A program made the position numbers and the translations under genes. Below, piece after piece: positions 10,456 to 22,986 of a stretch of DNA of 64,000 nt. Every line of letters starts with the position of its first letter. Position 1 is the first letter of the stretch. This stretch comes from Helianthus annuus. Its lineage: Eukaryota > Streptophyta > Magnoliopsida > Asterales > Asteraceae. Under the pieces are notes generated by a model that ran no database searches, was not told the DNA's origin, and worked only from the letters and a program-made list of their open reading frames with translations. The stretch is from NCBI RefSeq assembly GCF_002127325.2, contig NC_035436.2, positions 110,693,591 through 110,757,590 of the forward strand, read 5' to 3'.

Positions 10456-13400
10456 ATTTTCTTTCAATTAATATCAGAGGTATGGGGGCAGAGGCTAAAG
10501 CGGCTTGGGTCAGAGGGTTGAGACAGGAACATAAGGTGGACTTTGTGGCGATTCAAGAAACACAGATTGATGAGGTTAGTTCTTCTCTATCTTCCAAATA
10601 TTGGGGTATTTCTGAATTCCAGTCGGAGTCGGTTGGGGCTGCTGGGAGATAGGGGGGCTGTTATGCATCTGGGACCCACAGGTTTTTCGGATGCAGGAGG
10701 TTTCTAAACACCGCCACTTCCTTGTGGTTAAGGGGGTTATGATAGGAAATAACCAAGCCCTTAATGTTATGAATGTCTATGCTCCTCATAGCAACTCGGA
10801 GAAAAAAATGTTATGGAATTATATTCGCGAGATCATAAGTGCAGGTGCTGGGCAATGGGTTTTATTGGGAGATTTCAATGCAATCAGAGGTCCGAAAGAC
10901 AGATTGAACACAGGTTTTAACAGGGTGTGTGCTCATGATTTTAATGAGTTTATTGACTATATCTACTTTGTGGAGTACAATATGAGAGGTCGAAAATTTA
11001 CTTTCCTAGCCCCGAACTCAAACAAACTTAGCAAAATTGATAGGGTGCTGGTTAGTAGGATTTTTTTTGACGTTTGGCCTGATGCCTGTTTGAGAGCGTT
11101 GCCCAGAACGCTTTCCGATCACTGCCCTTTGCTCCTCAAGACGGTCAAAAGAAATTTTGGGGCCAAACCTTTCAGATTTTTTAATTCCTGGCTCGAAAAG
11201 GTGGGTTTCGAAGAGGTGTTGGAAAATGCAGTTGCCTCTTACGCCAGTGTGGGAGTGAATCCTGATGTGGTCTTGACCAATAAATTTAAACATTTAAGAA
11301 ACTGCATTAGAACGTGGAGAAGCAATCAGGAAAGTATAGAGAAGGAAGATTATGAGAGAGACAAAGAGGAGCTAGAAAAATTGGATCAAATTGTAGAAAA
11401 CAGGGACCTGGAGGAGGAGGAAGTTTGGATAAAAGAGGAATGTTTAAATAATATTCGGGTTCGCGAGTATCTTATTGCCTTGGACTTAAAGCAAAAATCA
11501 CGGTGTAGATGGGCGGTTGAGGGGGACGAGAATTCTGCTTTTTTTCACAGGCTCATAAATAATAGAAGAAAGAAAAATGGTATTCCGGGGCTTAGCATGG
11601 GAGGAACATGGATCTCTAATCCTAAAGATATTAAAAAAGAAGTCCTTAGATTTTTCCGTGATCATTTTTTGGAAACGGTTAGGTGCCGTCCCAGGTTGGA
11701 TTGTACGGGTATTAGCAAGCTGGAGCCGGAGGATGGGGACGGTTTAACTTGTCCTTTTTCGGTCAAAGAAATAAAGGATGCGGTTTTCGAATGCGGTTCT
11801 GATAAGGCCCCGGGCCCGGATGGTTTTAACTTCAAGTTCATAAAGCATTTCTGGAAGTATTTTGAGGTGGATTTTAAAGATATTATGAACCACTTCCATA
11901 AGTCGGGGTTGATTAACAGGATGAGTAGTACGTCTTTCATCACTTTTGTTCCTAAAGTGGTGGATCCGATAAGTTTGAAGGACTACAGGCCCATTAACCT
12001 TATAGGGGTTATTAGTAAAGTTATTTCAAAGATTCTTGCGAACCGGCTTAAGAAAGTTGTCGGTAGAGTCGTGTCAGATTCCCAGTCTGCTTTCCTTAGA
12101 GATATGTATATTCTGGACAACCCTTTGATCCTCAGTGAGGTTTGGTCGTGGTTAAAGAAAAACAGGAGAAAAGCGTTCATCTTCAAAATTGATTTTGAAA
12201 AGGCATACGACAACGTCAATTGGGATTTTTTGTTAGATACTTTGGCTCAAATGGGTTTTCCTCCTCTTTGGTGCAAATGGGTGAAAGGCGTTCTGGCGTC
12301 AGCGAGGTCGTCGATTCTGGTTAATGGCTCTCCGACCTTTGATTTTCAATGCGAGAAAGGCCTTCAGCAAGGTGATCCTCTGTCGCCTTTTCTGTTCCTA
12401 ATTGTTATGGAGGCCTTTTCGTTTATGGTTTCTAAAGCGTGCAACGCGGGGAGACTGAAAGGTATTAGACTTCCTAACGGGGGCCCAGTGGTTTCTCATC
12501 TTCTTTATGCGGATGATGCTTTAATAGTTGGTGAATGGTCTGAGGAAAATATTAGAGTTGTGGCTAGAATTCTGCGGGTTTTCCATGCATGCTCGGGTTT
12601 GAAGATTAATTTCCACATGTCTCATATTTTTGGGGTTGGTATCGACGAGGAGGCTCTCGATATTATGGCTTCAAACATTGGGTGTCTTAAAGGGGAAGCT
12701 TCGTTCAAATACCTAGGAATCCCGCTTGGTGCAAATATGAATAGAGTTAAAAACTGGGAGCCTATAGTGAAGATTTTCCATAGTCGGTTAGCCGCTTGGA
12801 AAGCTCAGTCTTTGTCGATTGGGGGCAGGTTGATCCTTGTTAAAGCGGTTTTAGAGAGGCTTCCCATTTATTATTTCTCGTTGTTTAAAGCCCCGACTAA
12901 AGTGATCGGTAAGTTGGAGTCCCTTATGAGGAGTTTTCTGTGGGGAGGCACGAAGGAGATCAGAAAAATTCATTGGGTAGCCTGGGAAGTTGTCACGAGT
13001 CCCAAGAAGGCCGGCGGCTTAGGTATTAGCAACCTTAAATTGGTGAATGAAGCTTTATTAGCTAAGTGGATTTGGCGCTTCAAGACGGAAGAAAATAATC
13101 TTTGGAGAAAAGTGGTCGCGGCTTGTCATAAAAGTAGGAGAGCTTGGTCGGGTTTACCGTCTAACCCTACTCTTTCAGGTATTTGGAAGAATTTAACATC
13201 TTTAGATAAGAAGTTTTTGGTGAACGGCAAAAGAATTCACAGTTTTATTAAAGGTGTGGTGGGTAACGGAACCCGTATTCGTTTCTGGATTGATGTTTGG
13301 TTAGGAGAGATCCCGCTCATGGATAGATGGCCTAGTCTTTTCGCTTTGGAATTGGTCAAAGACTGTTTGATTTCCGATCAGGTTTTGGCTGCCAGGGGCT

Positions 13401-14110
13401 CTCTGAATCAGCTTTGGAACTGGTCGAGTAAGCCTTCCTCCGAAGCTGAATTGGCTGAATTAATGGATTGCGAGGTGGAGTTGCAAAATGTCAATCTCTC
13501 TTCTGCCAAGGACAAATGGATCTGGGTTCCCGAAGCCTCAAGTTCGTTCTCTACAGCGTCTTTTAAAGTATTGGTTAGGGGGTCTCCGAACCCGGGTGCT
13601 TTGGGCCAGTTCAGGAGATGTGCGTGGGTCCCTCTTAAATGCGATATCTTCATGTGGCGGGCTTCTTTAGATCGGATTCCAACGAGACAAGCGTTATCTA
13701 GAAGAAACATCTTTTTGGAGTCGAGGGACTGCGCTCTTTGCGGTGGTATGGAGGAGTCGGTGGATCATATTTTTACAGGGTTTGAGGTTGCTTTGGATGT
13801 GTCGAATCGCTTGTGTCAGTGGGCTAAGCTCCCCTCTTTTTTCGCGTTCTCGTTCAAGGATATTTTGGGCCTGCATTTAGGTTCGGTGGGGGAGAAAAAG
13901 GCTAAAGAATTGATCCGCGGGTTGGTTATAGTGGTTTGTTGGAGCATTTGGAAAGCGAGGAACGGCAGAATATTCTCGAACGAGTCCGATAGCAGTGAAG
14001 ATATCTTCAGGGAGGTGAAGTCTCTTGGTTTTTTCTGGTTGAAAAATCAGTCTAAGTTTTGTAATTTAGTTTGGGACGAATGGTGTAAGTTTCCTTTGTA
14101 TATGTTGTAG
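10452..14110 (+). pseudogene. LINE-1 ORF2: AP endonuclease, reverse transcriptase and zf-RVT
   Basis: ATG 10452 overlaps the ORF1 stop as ATGA. The endonuclease begins NFLSINIRGMG; after a frameshift between about 10640 and 10700 it continues with NVYAPHS, LLGDFNAIRG and LSDHCPLL. RT motifs follow: KAPGPDGFNFKF, DYRPINLIGV, FKIDFEKAYDNV, GLQQGDPLSPFLF and the catalytic LLYADDALIV (about 12500). The C-terminus has a zf-RVT module (CALCGGMEESVDHIF) and a SIWKARNGRIF tail. From 10691 the frame is open for 1139 residues. One frameshift is the only break I see. Confidence 0.9.
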
Positions 14111-14180
14111 TTGTCGGGCTCGGCCGTTGTTTTTGGTCGGTCGTTGTTTGTTTCTTAATAAAATTTACCTTTCAAAAAAA

Positions 14181-14344
14181 GAAAGCTTTTGAGAAGAAAG
14201 TATTGATATGAAAAGGGTGAAGAACTAAAGATGTAGCTAGTCATGTGGACTGAAATTGTAATAAATTGAAACGTTAGTTTGTAATTTGCAAGACTTTTCA
14301 TATATGTAAAATATAGAAATTTGCTATAAACCACAGGGAGCAAA
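14181..14344. other. Spacer, nothing recognised
   Basis: AT-rich DNA between the LINE-1 A tract and the next LINE fragment. No gene, repeat or clear TSD of LINE-1 was recognised here. Confidence 0.4.
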
Positions 14345-16836
14345 ACAACAATTTACTGTTTATTTTGATTATAGCTATGGCGGCACTAACCGGGTTCATC
14401 TCAAAGGCGAGCTCTTTAGCAAGTATACGTGGCATCGAATTGCCTAATAATGGACCGGTTTTGACACACTTGATGTATGCGGACTGTTAATGGGGCGAGA
14501 GTAATATTTGTAATTAGACTCGTGAGGTGTTTTTATCTCGTATCGTAACTGAAATTAAGCAACAAAAAATCAAGCTTATTTGGGCTCGGAGTCAGGGAGG
14601 CATCAGTAACAACTATAGATTGGCCGGGGCGAAGATGAACCAAGTTAAGCATTGGAAGAGTGTGGTAGACGTCTGTCTTTAAAGCTCGTTTATCCAAATG
14701 GAAAGCAAAAATACTATCTTCGGGTGGGAGGTTCACATTGCTAAAATCCGTTTTGATAGCTTACCACTATACTACTCCTCGCTCTACAAGGCTCCCAAAG
14801 GCATCTTGGAGACTTTGGAGGCCCTTAGGCGACGGTTCTTTTGGGGGGTGATGTTGAGAAATCCAAACCACTTGGGTTTGTTAGGAAAGGGTTGTCGGGC
14901 CTATTGAAAAAGATGGCCTTAGGCTAGGTTTATTGAGGGATATGAACTATGGCCTCCTTTTGAACTGGTGGTGGAGGTATAAGGTTTAGGAAGGGAACCT
15001 ATGGTGGAAAGTAATCTCGACTATCCATTCACATGACAGTTAATGGACTTACATCCCAATCAAAGCCGTAATAAGGGGGAGTTTGGAATGGTATCTATAA
15101 AGTGGAGAAAGAACTATGGGAGCTTAATGTGCATGCGCGTCACTTGATCAAGGGTGAAGTCGGGATTTGGTTAGATAAATGGGCTAGGGAGACTGTTCTT
15201 AAAGACGAATTTGCTGCCCTGTTCGCTTGTGGGCAGCTAAGGTTATTGACTGTGGAGCTTGACCAGCTGCAACAGCTTTGTAATATACTTGTAGGGCTAA
15301 ATCTAGGCGACCAAAACAATAGGTGGAAGTGGGTTGAAGGTTCAAATGCGCACCGAAAAAGGTGAACATGTTCTGTTGGCGTGCCGTGAAAGACCGTTTG
15401 GCTACCCTAAACGGCTTCACAGTCCAACGTTGTTGGTGACCATGAGGAGGATGCGGATCACTTATTTGTGTGTTGCAACATTGGTCTAGCAAAAGGTATG
15501 CTCAAGGTGTAATACTCCGGTCCTGCATTCACTATGAAAGACCTTTTGGAAAGTCACAGACATGATTGGCTCGGGGTATAGAAATTATTTTGGCGACTTG
15601 TTCGGTTGTCTTTTCTGGGGAACGAGTTAGAGTTGGCAGTGAAGCTCAAGCGCTGACCTACATATGGGTCAAGAACAGAGCGAACTGCAGAAATATGGAA
15701 GGGGGAAGTTTCTAAGAAATAGATGTGCTATTGATTTCTTTTTTCTCTTTGTAAGGTGATGGGCTCGCTGTTTGGGGCTACTAAAAATAAAGTCATGGTT
15801 TGCTGTTCAAAAAATATAAATTTTGTTATTTAACTAGTTGATGTCCCGCCCGCGTTGCGGGGCGATGACCGAATAATTATCAATCAATCAAAAAAACACT
15901 ACTATAATTTTGTTAGGAAATAAAAAATAAAACGATATTTTTCGGATCAGCGCAAAACTGTAATTTTTCAGGACTAATGAGCGAGTGTTAGGCGCCTCCT
16001 TGACACGGAAAAAATTAAATCGAGTCAACCAATTAAAAAAATGTTTTCTACTTTTGCTAAAAAAACTAAAACGATTGGTAAACGTAATATTTTTAACTGA
16101 GGGCAAAATCATAATTTTAATTCCGGAATTAAATCGTAAATTAAATGGACCAATGGGGGAGTGCCAGGAATCTGCCGGCATGACTGTAATTTACATTGGG
16201 GGCAAAATTGTAGTTTCACCAGGAAAACAAACAAAAATGATGGAGAAAATTTAAATATAAGTTGAGGGCAAAATCGTAACTTGGCTGTGAGAAAAAAAAA
16301 CTAATGGCAAAACTATAAATTTATACGAGGCAAAATCGTAATTTTGAACCGAGGGCAAAATTGGATTTTTAGCTGGGAGCAAAAGCGTTAATTTACTTTT
16401 AAGTGGGGGTAAAAACATAACTTTGAACTGATGGCAAAATCGTAATTATAAGGGAAAAAAACTAATGGTAAAACTGTAAATTGAAACGGGGCAAAGTCGT
16501 AATTTTTAACCGGGGGCAAAATTGAAATTTTTAGGTGGGAGTAAAAGCGTAAATTTATTTTTAAGTGAGGGCAAAAACATAATTTTGAACTGATGGCAAA
16601 ATCGTAAATTTAATGAGGGATAAAATCGTAAATTTGTTGGCCAATAGAGAAGTGCTAGGCAGTTGCCTGGCACTATTTCCCCTACCGCCCATTTAGCCCA
16701 ATTGAAGGCAAACACTATTGCTGCTCTTTGGTTTTGTAGATATTGAATTTAATAGAAAACTTGGTTAATTTCCAAACAATTTATAACAACTAGAAGAAAA
16801 AAAACAATTTAGAAACTACATGGCTTAACTTAGCCA
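14345..16836 (+). pseudogene. Decayed L1-type LINE fragment (copy B), split by a Helitron
   Basis: Near 14390-14500 the broken frame carries SSLASIRGIELPNNGP followed by LTHLMYAD, the region of the RT catalytic motif. Further on are [18 protein letters not shown] and FFWG. From about 14519 it is nearly identical to copy A at 4029. The block is interrupted by the Helitron at 15834-16740 and resumes at 16741 up to about 16836, where the match to copy A ends. Stops occur in all frames. Confidence 0.65.
15834..16740 (-). mobile_element. Non-autonomous Helitron inside LINE copy B
   Basis: On the minus strand it begins A|TCTACAAAACC and ends with a GC-rich hairpin (about 15845-15862), then ACATCAACTAG|T. 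This gives a TC start, a CTAG end with a hairpin just upstream, insertion between A and T, and no TSD. Copy A lacks the element: its site differs from the joined flanks by a 7-bp deletion. The interior has many imperfect repeats built around GGCAAAATCGTAA with no coding region. Confidence 0.75.
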
Positions 16837-16873
16837 ATGGTATAAGATTTTTTTTGTAGTATGCCTAGTATAA

Positions 16874-17084
16874 GGTGCTGTTTGGTAGCCTCTTAATGAT
16901 CATTCAGATGCTACCTCTTAATGGTTTAAAACCTCTGAATGAATAAGAGGTAACCTCAAGTCTGAATGGTTAAGAGGTAACCTCTGAATGGTAAATCATC
17001 ACATGTCACATTATTCTACCTTCTCATTGGTTCTCATTAAGAGGTAGCCTCTTAATTACCATCCAGAGGCTACCAAACAACCCC
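16874..17084. mobile_element. MITE with terminal inverted repeats
   Basis: The left end GGTGCTGTTTGGTAGCCTCT and the right end (reverse complement GGGGTTGTTTGGTAGCCTCT) match at 18 of 20 positions. The interior is partly palindromic, with repeated CCTCTGAATG/CCTCTTAATG motifs. Size about 211 bp, no coding region. It lies just right of the end of the copy A/copy B match. I could not find a clear TSD. The termini resemble hAT-type MITEs, by recollection only. Confidence 0.65.
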
Positions 17085-17139
17085 GAGTTTTTTTTCTTTT
17101 CTTTTTTTTTTTGGTAGTATACTACTATGTGTAACTGCT

Positions 17140-18221
17140 ATTGTAGGAACATCACACTTGGAGAGGTCGGGACATCAATTAGGAAGATGGGAAGGGCCAA
17201 GGCAGTTGGTCTAGACAACATACCGATTGTGGTGTAGAAGTGCTTGGGAAAGGATGGAGTTTAGTGGTTAACTGCTTTGTTTAACTTTATTTTCAAATTT
17301 GGATAAATGCCAGATCAGTGGAGGCGTAGTGTTGTAGTGCCTCTATATAAAAATAAAGGAGACGTCCGATGTTGTGAGAACTATAGAGGGATTAGTTTGC
17401 TTGGTCATACCATGAAACTATGGGAGAGTGATTGAAACTAGAATTAGAAGAGAAACTCAGGTTATGGTGAACCAGTTTAGTTTTATGCCAGGGAGGTCGA
17501 CTACAGAAGCAATACACATCCTCAGGAGATTGCTGGAAAAGTATAGAGAGAAGAAGTGGAATCTATATATGGTGCTCATTGATCTTTAAAAGACATAGGA
17601 CAGTGTGCCACATAGACTAATTTGGGATAGTTTGGAGGGTAGAGGGGTCGCAAGGAAATATATAGACGTTATTAGAGATATGTATGGTACGACGGAAGCG
17701 AGTATCCGCGCACCTGTAGGGGATAACAATTTCTTCCGTGTAGTAGAGGTAGAGCTCCACCAGGGGTCTGCGTTGAGTCTGTTTCTTTTTACGGTTGTTC
17801 TAGATGAGTTTTCAAAGTTGATTCAGGAGACAGTACCATGATGCATGCTTTTTTTTTCAGATGATATTGTGTTAGTTGCAGAAACTAGGCAAAGCTTGAA
17901 TGTAAGGTTAGAAGAGTGGCGGATAGCTCTAGAGGGCAAAGGTTTAAGGATTAGTCGCTCAAAGACCGAGTATATGTATTGTGATTTTAGTGGTACAGGC
18001 AGCTATGAGGACACTCAGAGATCACCATTGATAGCCATGTGTTTCTGAAGGTTGCTAGGTTCAAGTACCTAGGATCGTTTGTGCAACAAGATGGGGAGAT
18101 AGATGGTGATATGGCCCACCGCATGCAGAGTGGTTGGAGCAGGTGGAGAGCAGCCACTGGTGTATTGTGCGATAGGAGGTTCCCAATTAGATTAAAAGGA
18201 AAATTTTATAGTTGCTGCAGT
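17140..18221 (+). pseudogene. RTE-type LINE reverse transcriptase, truncated and broken
   Basis: Conceptual translation across stops and frameshifts gives RTE RT motifs in order: KMGRAKAVGLDNIP (about 17190), WRRSVVVPLYKNKGDV (about 17320), NYRGISLLGHTMKLWE, FMPGRSTTEAI, VLIDL (with a stop where the aspartate/tyrosine motif continues), RLIWDSLEGRGV, LHQGSALSLFLF and the catalytic region FFSDDIVLVAE (about 17850-17885). The sequence ends at KGKFY where a hAT-like element is inserted. The matching 3' end of such an element lies inverted at 5590-6404. Confidence 0.75.
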
Positions 18222-18702
18222 CAGTGGCGGACCTAAAAAAATTTTTCATGGGGGGGGGGGCGGAAATTTTAAAGGTCGTTTGTCTATCGCTATAAAATAT
18301 TTTGTTTCGGTATGATTCGGGTCGGGTTGAGTCACATAAAAAATAACCAAAATAAATTTTATATAACCAATAAAAATACGTCAAACTTCATTACAAATAC
18401 ATAATAAAAATGTAATATAATCAACCAATACATTTTTACCAACAACTTTTATATACTAATAGTTCAATTTTATGTTCACCTCAAAATGTTCTCTCTGTTA
18501 TCTGTATTTTTCAAAGCAATGATACATAAGGAAATTAAGTCATACTAAAATCAATTTATAATAGAACAAAATACCATATAATAATTAAACCCGTTAACAA
18601 TCTTATGAAACAAAATTGATTTCACAATAAACAAAATAACTAATAAAAATTAAAATAGTGTAAAACAAAATAGCCGTTCAAAAAAAATTAAAATAGTGTA
18701 AA
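18222..18702 (+). mobile_element. hAT-like element (copy 2), 5' part, split by a copia element
   Basis: It begins CAGTGGCGGACC directly after the RTE remnant, followed by a poly-G run at 18250. It matches the minus strand of copy 1 (6780-7125 and 7689-7752). At 18702 a copia element with TSD GTAAA interrupts it, and it resumes at 44189. In copy 1 this site is uninterrupted (minus strand TAGTGTAAAATAAATATTC), which proves the insertion. Confidence 0.55.
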
Positions 18703-18843
18703 TGTTAAAAACTAAAGAGAAATAGAGATTAACTGAATTCTCATGTTTCGTTCTATTCAACATTACAATATATAGATAAACAAAACTACAAACCCTAAAG
18801 CCCAAAAGTAATGGGTTGGGCCTAAAATGTCTGGTTTATAACA
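18703..18843 (-). repeat. 3' LTR of the outer copia element
   Basis: 141 bp, the same length as its partner at 44048-44188. It is adjacent to a pyrimidine run on the plus strand (ctccccctcagac, 18844-18856), which is the polypurine tract on the coding strand. Confidence 0.9.
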
Positions 18844-18856
18844 CTCCCCCTCAGAC
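18844..18856 (-). other. Polypurine tract of the outer copia element
   Basis: On the minus strand this reads GTCTGAGGGGGAG, directly next to the 3' LTR, as expected for the plus-strand primer. Confidence 0.6.
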
Positions 18857-19351
18857 ATTTAGAATTATGCATAGTTTAACGACATACTTCAGGATGATGT
18901 TAAATAGGTACTTCAGGACCTGAATAAATAAACTGATACTACTGGATCAGCTATGCTGCCTCATTAAAAACCTTACTAAGAAAACCCAGTGGGACAAAAC
19001 TTAGTTAAGGGAAAAAGAGTACAACGTGTATAATTCTCCCCCTGAATTCAACAAACATCTTTCAATCTACGAAGACCGATCTTGTGTGATAACTGCTCGA
19101 AACTATTCTAGGTGAAGATTTTGTGAACAGGTCTGCTAGATTTTCACTTGAATTGATCTGACAAACATCGATTTCCCCTTCTTTCTGCAAGTCATATGTC
19201 GAGAAGAACTTTGGTGAGATGTGCTTTGTTCGATCACCCTTGATGTAACCTTCTCTGATCTGAGCTATGCAAGCAGCATTGTCTTCATAAATAATTGTCG
19301 GCTCTTTATTGATCTGTTCTAATCAGCATGCTTCTTGTATGTGATTAATCA

Positions 19352-21343
19352 TTCATCTCAACCACACACATTCTCGACCAGCATCATATAGTGCTATCAA
19401 TTCAGCATGATTTGATGATGTTGCTATAAGTGTTTGCTTAGTTGACTTCCAAGAAATTGTTGTGCCGCCGTATGTGAATACATAACCTGTCTGAGACTTT
19501 GCTTTGTGAGGATCTGATAGATATCCGGCATCAGCATACCCAACAAGCTGGGACTTTTGATCTTTTGGATAGAAAAGACCTAAATCTTGTGTCCCGCAAA
19601 TATACCGAAATATATGTTTTACACCATTACAGTGTCTACGTGTTGGATTCAAACTTTATCTCGCTAGTACATGTACTGCAAATGCAATGTGAGGTCTTGT
19701 GTTATTTGCGAGATACATAAGGGCACCGATCGCGCTTAAGTACGGTACTTCTGGACCAAGTACTTCTTCGCCTTCTTCTTGAGGGCGATAAGGATTCTTG
19801 TGTGGATCTAGCGGTCGGACAACCATAGGTACGCTAAACGGATGTGCTTTATCCATATTGAAACGTACTAACATCTTCTGGATGTAGTTTGATTGGTGGG
19901 CAAATGTGCCATTGCACAGATACTCAAATTATAGTCCGATACATAATTTCGTCATACCAAGATCTTTCATTTCAAATTCTTTCTTTAATAACTGAGCAGC
20001 TTTCTCTATCTCTTCAAGAGATCCGATGATGTTGATATCATCAACATATACTGCTATTATAGTGAAATTTGAGACTGATCTTTTTATAAAGACACATGGA
20101 CTGATTACATCAGACTTTTATCCTTCTTTTTCGAGATATTCACTAAGTCGATTGTACCACATACGACCAGATTGTTTGAGACCATATAAAGATCTCTGGA
20201 GCTTTATAGAACACATATCTCGAGGTGTTGATTTTAATGCTTCAGGCAATTTTAATCCTTTAGGGATTTTCATGTAGATGTCATTTTCGAGTGTCCCGTA
20301 TAAGTATGCGGTGACGATATCCATTAGTCTCATATGAAGTCCTTCAGAGATTGTGAGGCCGATTAGGAACCTAAGGGTAATCGCTTCCACTACAGGGGAA
20401 TACGTTTCCTCATAATCAACTACTGGGATTTGGGAAAACCCTTGTGCTACAAGTCGAGCCTTATATCGTACAATCTCATTCTTTTCATTTCTCTTTATTG
20501 CAAACACCCATTTATAACCTACTGGTTTGACGTCTATGGGCGTTCGGACTACAGGTCCTAAAACATGTCGCTTTTCAAGCGAATTTAATTCGGCAATTAT
20601 GGATTCTTGCCATCTTGGCCAATCATTTCTGTGCATCCACTCTTCTAAAGTTTTAGGTACGTAATCATTTTCATTGATTACATCCGTTGCTATAGCATAT
20701 GCGAATATATCATCAACACGTGTTTTATTCCGGTTCCACATTGTACTATCTTGTATATAATTAATAAAGATCTCATTTTCGTTCGGTATCGGTGTTTCTT
20801 CTGAAACTTCCTTTTCCTCTGGATTGATAGTTGTCTCTTATGGGACATTTACCTCTACCGGGGTTTCACTTACAATCTTTTGTGAGTTTTCACCAACTGC
20901 GTTACTTTGCTATTTTCGTTTCCGTGGGTTTTTGTCTTTGGAACTGATTGGTCTCCCACGCTTTTGTTGTATAGTAATCGCTTCTGGGATTACCTCAATT
21001 CGAACAGGTGCATTTGATGCTGGTACATGTGACTTTGTCACTCTATTCGTGTCTGTGAATGCATCTGGTAATTCATTCACTATTCTTTGCAAATGTATAA
21101 TCTTTTGGACTTCATATTCACAGTGACCACTTCGGGGTTCAAGATTTGATAGCGATGATAAATTCCATGTTATTTCTTGTGTTACCAGTCTTTCTTTGTC
21201 CTTATCTCCCCCTAAGACTGGGAACATTTTTTCATCAAAATGACAGTCAGCATACCGTGCTGTAAACATGTCTCCCGTCATTGGTTCTAAATATTTAATT
21301 ATGGACGGGGAGTTAAAACCAATATAGATACCCAGTCTTCTTT
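19352..21343 (-). pseudogene. Copia pol, 3' part: integrase tail, reverse transcriptase, RNase H
   Basis: From right to left: integrase tail and linker (TGDMFTARYADCHFDE, near 21230-21280), a basic KRGRP segment, RT start with VGYKWVFAIKRNEKNEI, RYKARLVAQGF, DYEETYSPV, LYGLKQSGRMW and the catalytic AVYVDDIN (about 20040). RNase H follows at 19353-19652 (GYADAGYLSDPHKAKSQ). All these open stretches are in the same frame and are separated only by stops (about 20910, 20118, 19937 and 19656), so decay here is by nonsense change, not frameshift. Confidence 0.85.
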
Positions 21344-21348
21344 GGGGT

Positions 21349-22986
21349 TGATGTGTGCTAAACAGACTATGAAAATTAACTATATTAGACTCTCTAAACT
21401 AGACACAACAAAGCTTTAAATTCTAGACTCAACCTAAACCACACAATCGGCAAGTGTACCGATCAATGTAGTATAACCTAGGAAGTCCAGATATCGAACC
21501 ACAGGACTCTATGTATCACGCAAATTTGACTCTAACAGACACTGACAGACACGACTTAACTTGTTTTAATTTCTTTGGGGGGGGGGTTACGGAAAATCTA
21601 GGAAATCTATATTAAACTACTAAATTAAACTAGAACTAGACTAAAGACGAATAAAGACTGAGGACCTTTCTTATATGAGAACGAGACCACCTAGACAAGA
21701 ATCCTGGATTATTTTTAAGAGATTACCGATTAAGTTAAGTGCACGAGTTATGGAACCGGGATCTTAAAGTACTAAACCTATTAAGAACCATCGAGGCCCC
21801 TCGACCCTTCTCAAGGAGAAACCTGTGGAGCTACCTAGGCCGTTAATCCTACCGGTTATTAGACTTCTTCCCAGTTTTCTAATTATTGTGTAAGTACCCT
21901 AATGTTGACCTACTCTTTCCCAATCATAGATCTAGGGTAGTCTGGAATAATTAATTTGACTTGATAGACTAATAAGACCGACAGGTAAACCAAGACACGA
22001 CCTTTCCCAAGGACTATCTAAAGCAATTCGCCAGGTAAGACCTACCAATAGCCCCTCACTTCCCAGATATTAGGACTAGTAGAACACTAAGACTTAGTAA
22101 ATTATTACCAATTACTTCTAGGGGTTATTGCGCAATTCTCCCTAAAGAGTTAAGGTTTCTAACGTGATATAGACACTCACCGAAATCCTAAACCCTAATA
22201 TGACTCTATGTTGTGATATAGACCATCACTAAGAATCATATGAAGTAAGCAATAACAATAAACCAATTCAAAGTACGCATATACATCAAATCATTAAACC
22301 AAAATGTTTACTAAACACAATCACCCATAACAATCATGCAATTAACAAAACCGGTAAAAACTTTATAATAATCCATTCATCAAGTCTAGGCGGTTTATGA
22401 AACTAGCCAAGCATACTAAAACGTATCATCAATCCAAAGAAATCTAGAACAGAATTCATTGTAACAAAGTTTCGAGACAAATAACCGATAAAATAAGGGA
22501 TTAGAAAACCCGATATAATCTTTGATTCTTCGCCCTCGACTCGTACCAATGATTCCTACGCCTTCAAATCTCCAATTGCTTGCCAAGAATGCTCCAAAGT
22601 CGCCCAAAAGAAGTCTAAATTCGTAATTAGGGTTATCTGTTAAGTTTCTTGGGAATTCATCTTCAAAACCCTAGCTGCCAAACCTTTTCCACGAAATCAA
22701 GGGCTTAGCGCGACACGAAGGGGGGTTGGCGTCACGCGGCGCCTCCAAACCCTGATTTTATTATTATTTTTATTTAATTTTGATTTCCAGCTTCTCCGAC
22801 GCGCGTACGAATCCCAGTTTTCTTCTAAACTGCTCGTTTTTACTTGTTTTTCATCACTTTAAGCTACGGGACCTGAAATCAAAGCTTAACGTCAGCAGTA
22901 TCGAAATTCTAACCTAAACTAGACTGAAAACGACTGAAAACTGACCAAAATATACACTATAAACATATGTACTTTGCAGTACATCA
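21349..22986 (-). repeat. 3' LTR of the Athila-type element
   Basis: 1638 bp. A poly-G run near 21580 and about 30-40 scattered differences separate it from the right LTR (estimated by eye, not fully counted). It contains GCGTCACGCGGCGCC near 22730, a motif family also found in the internal spacer. On the plus strand it is followed by a pyrimidine-rich stretch, the likely polypurine tract on the coding strand. Confidence 0.9.

Larger units (their letters stand above)
8927..14180 (+). mobile_element. L1-type non-LTR retrotransposon (LINE-1)
   Basis: A plant L1-clade LINE with ORF1 (8927-10455), ORF2 (10452-14110) and a short 3' UTR with AATAAA near 14157 and a short A tract at about 14174-14180. 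It starts directly at the end of an (ATT)n array with an in-frame ATG, so the 5' UTR is missing or very short. No TSD could be found. It is nearly full length but carries an in-frame stop in ORF1 and a frameshift in ORF2. Confidence 0.85.

Noticed and set aside
15900..16640. Repeated GGCAAAATCGTAA words as a satellite or array of regulatory sites.
   Set aside because: They lie entirely inside a Helitron and are irregularly spaced, so internal repeats of that element explain them.
16874..17084. An 8-bp or 3-bp TSD around the MITE.
   Set aside because: Flanks agtataa and gagtttt do not match at any convincing length, so no TSD is claimed.
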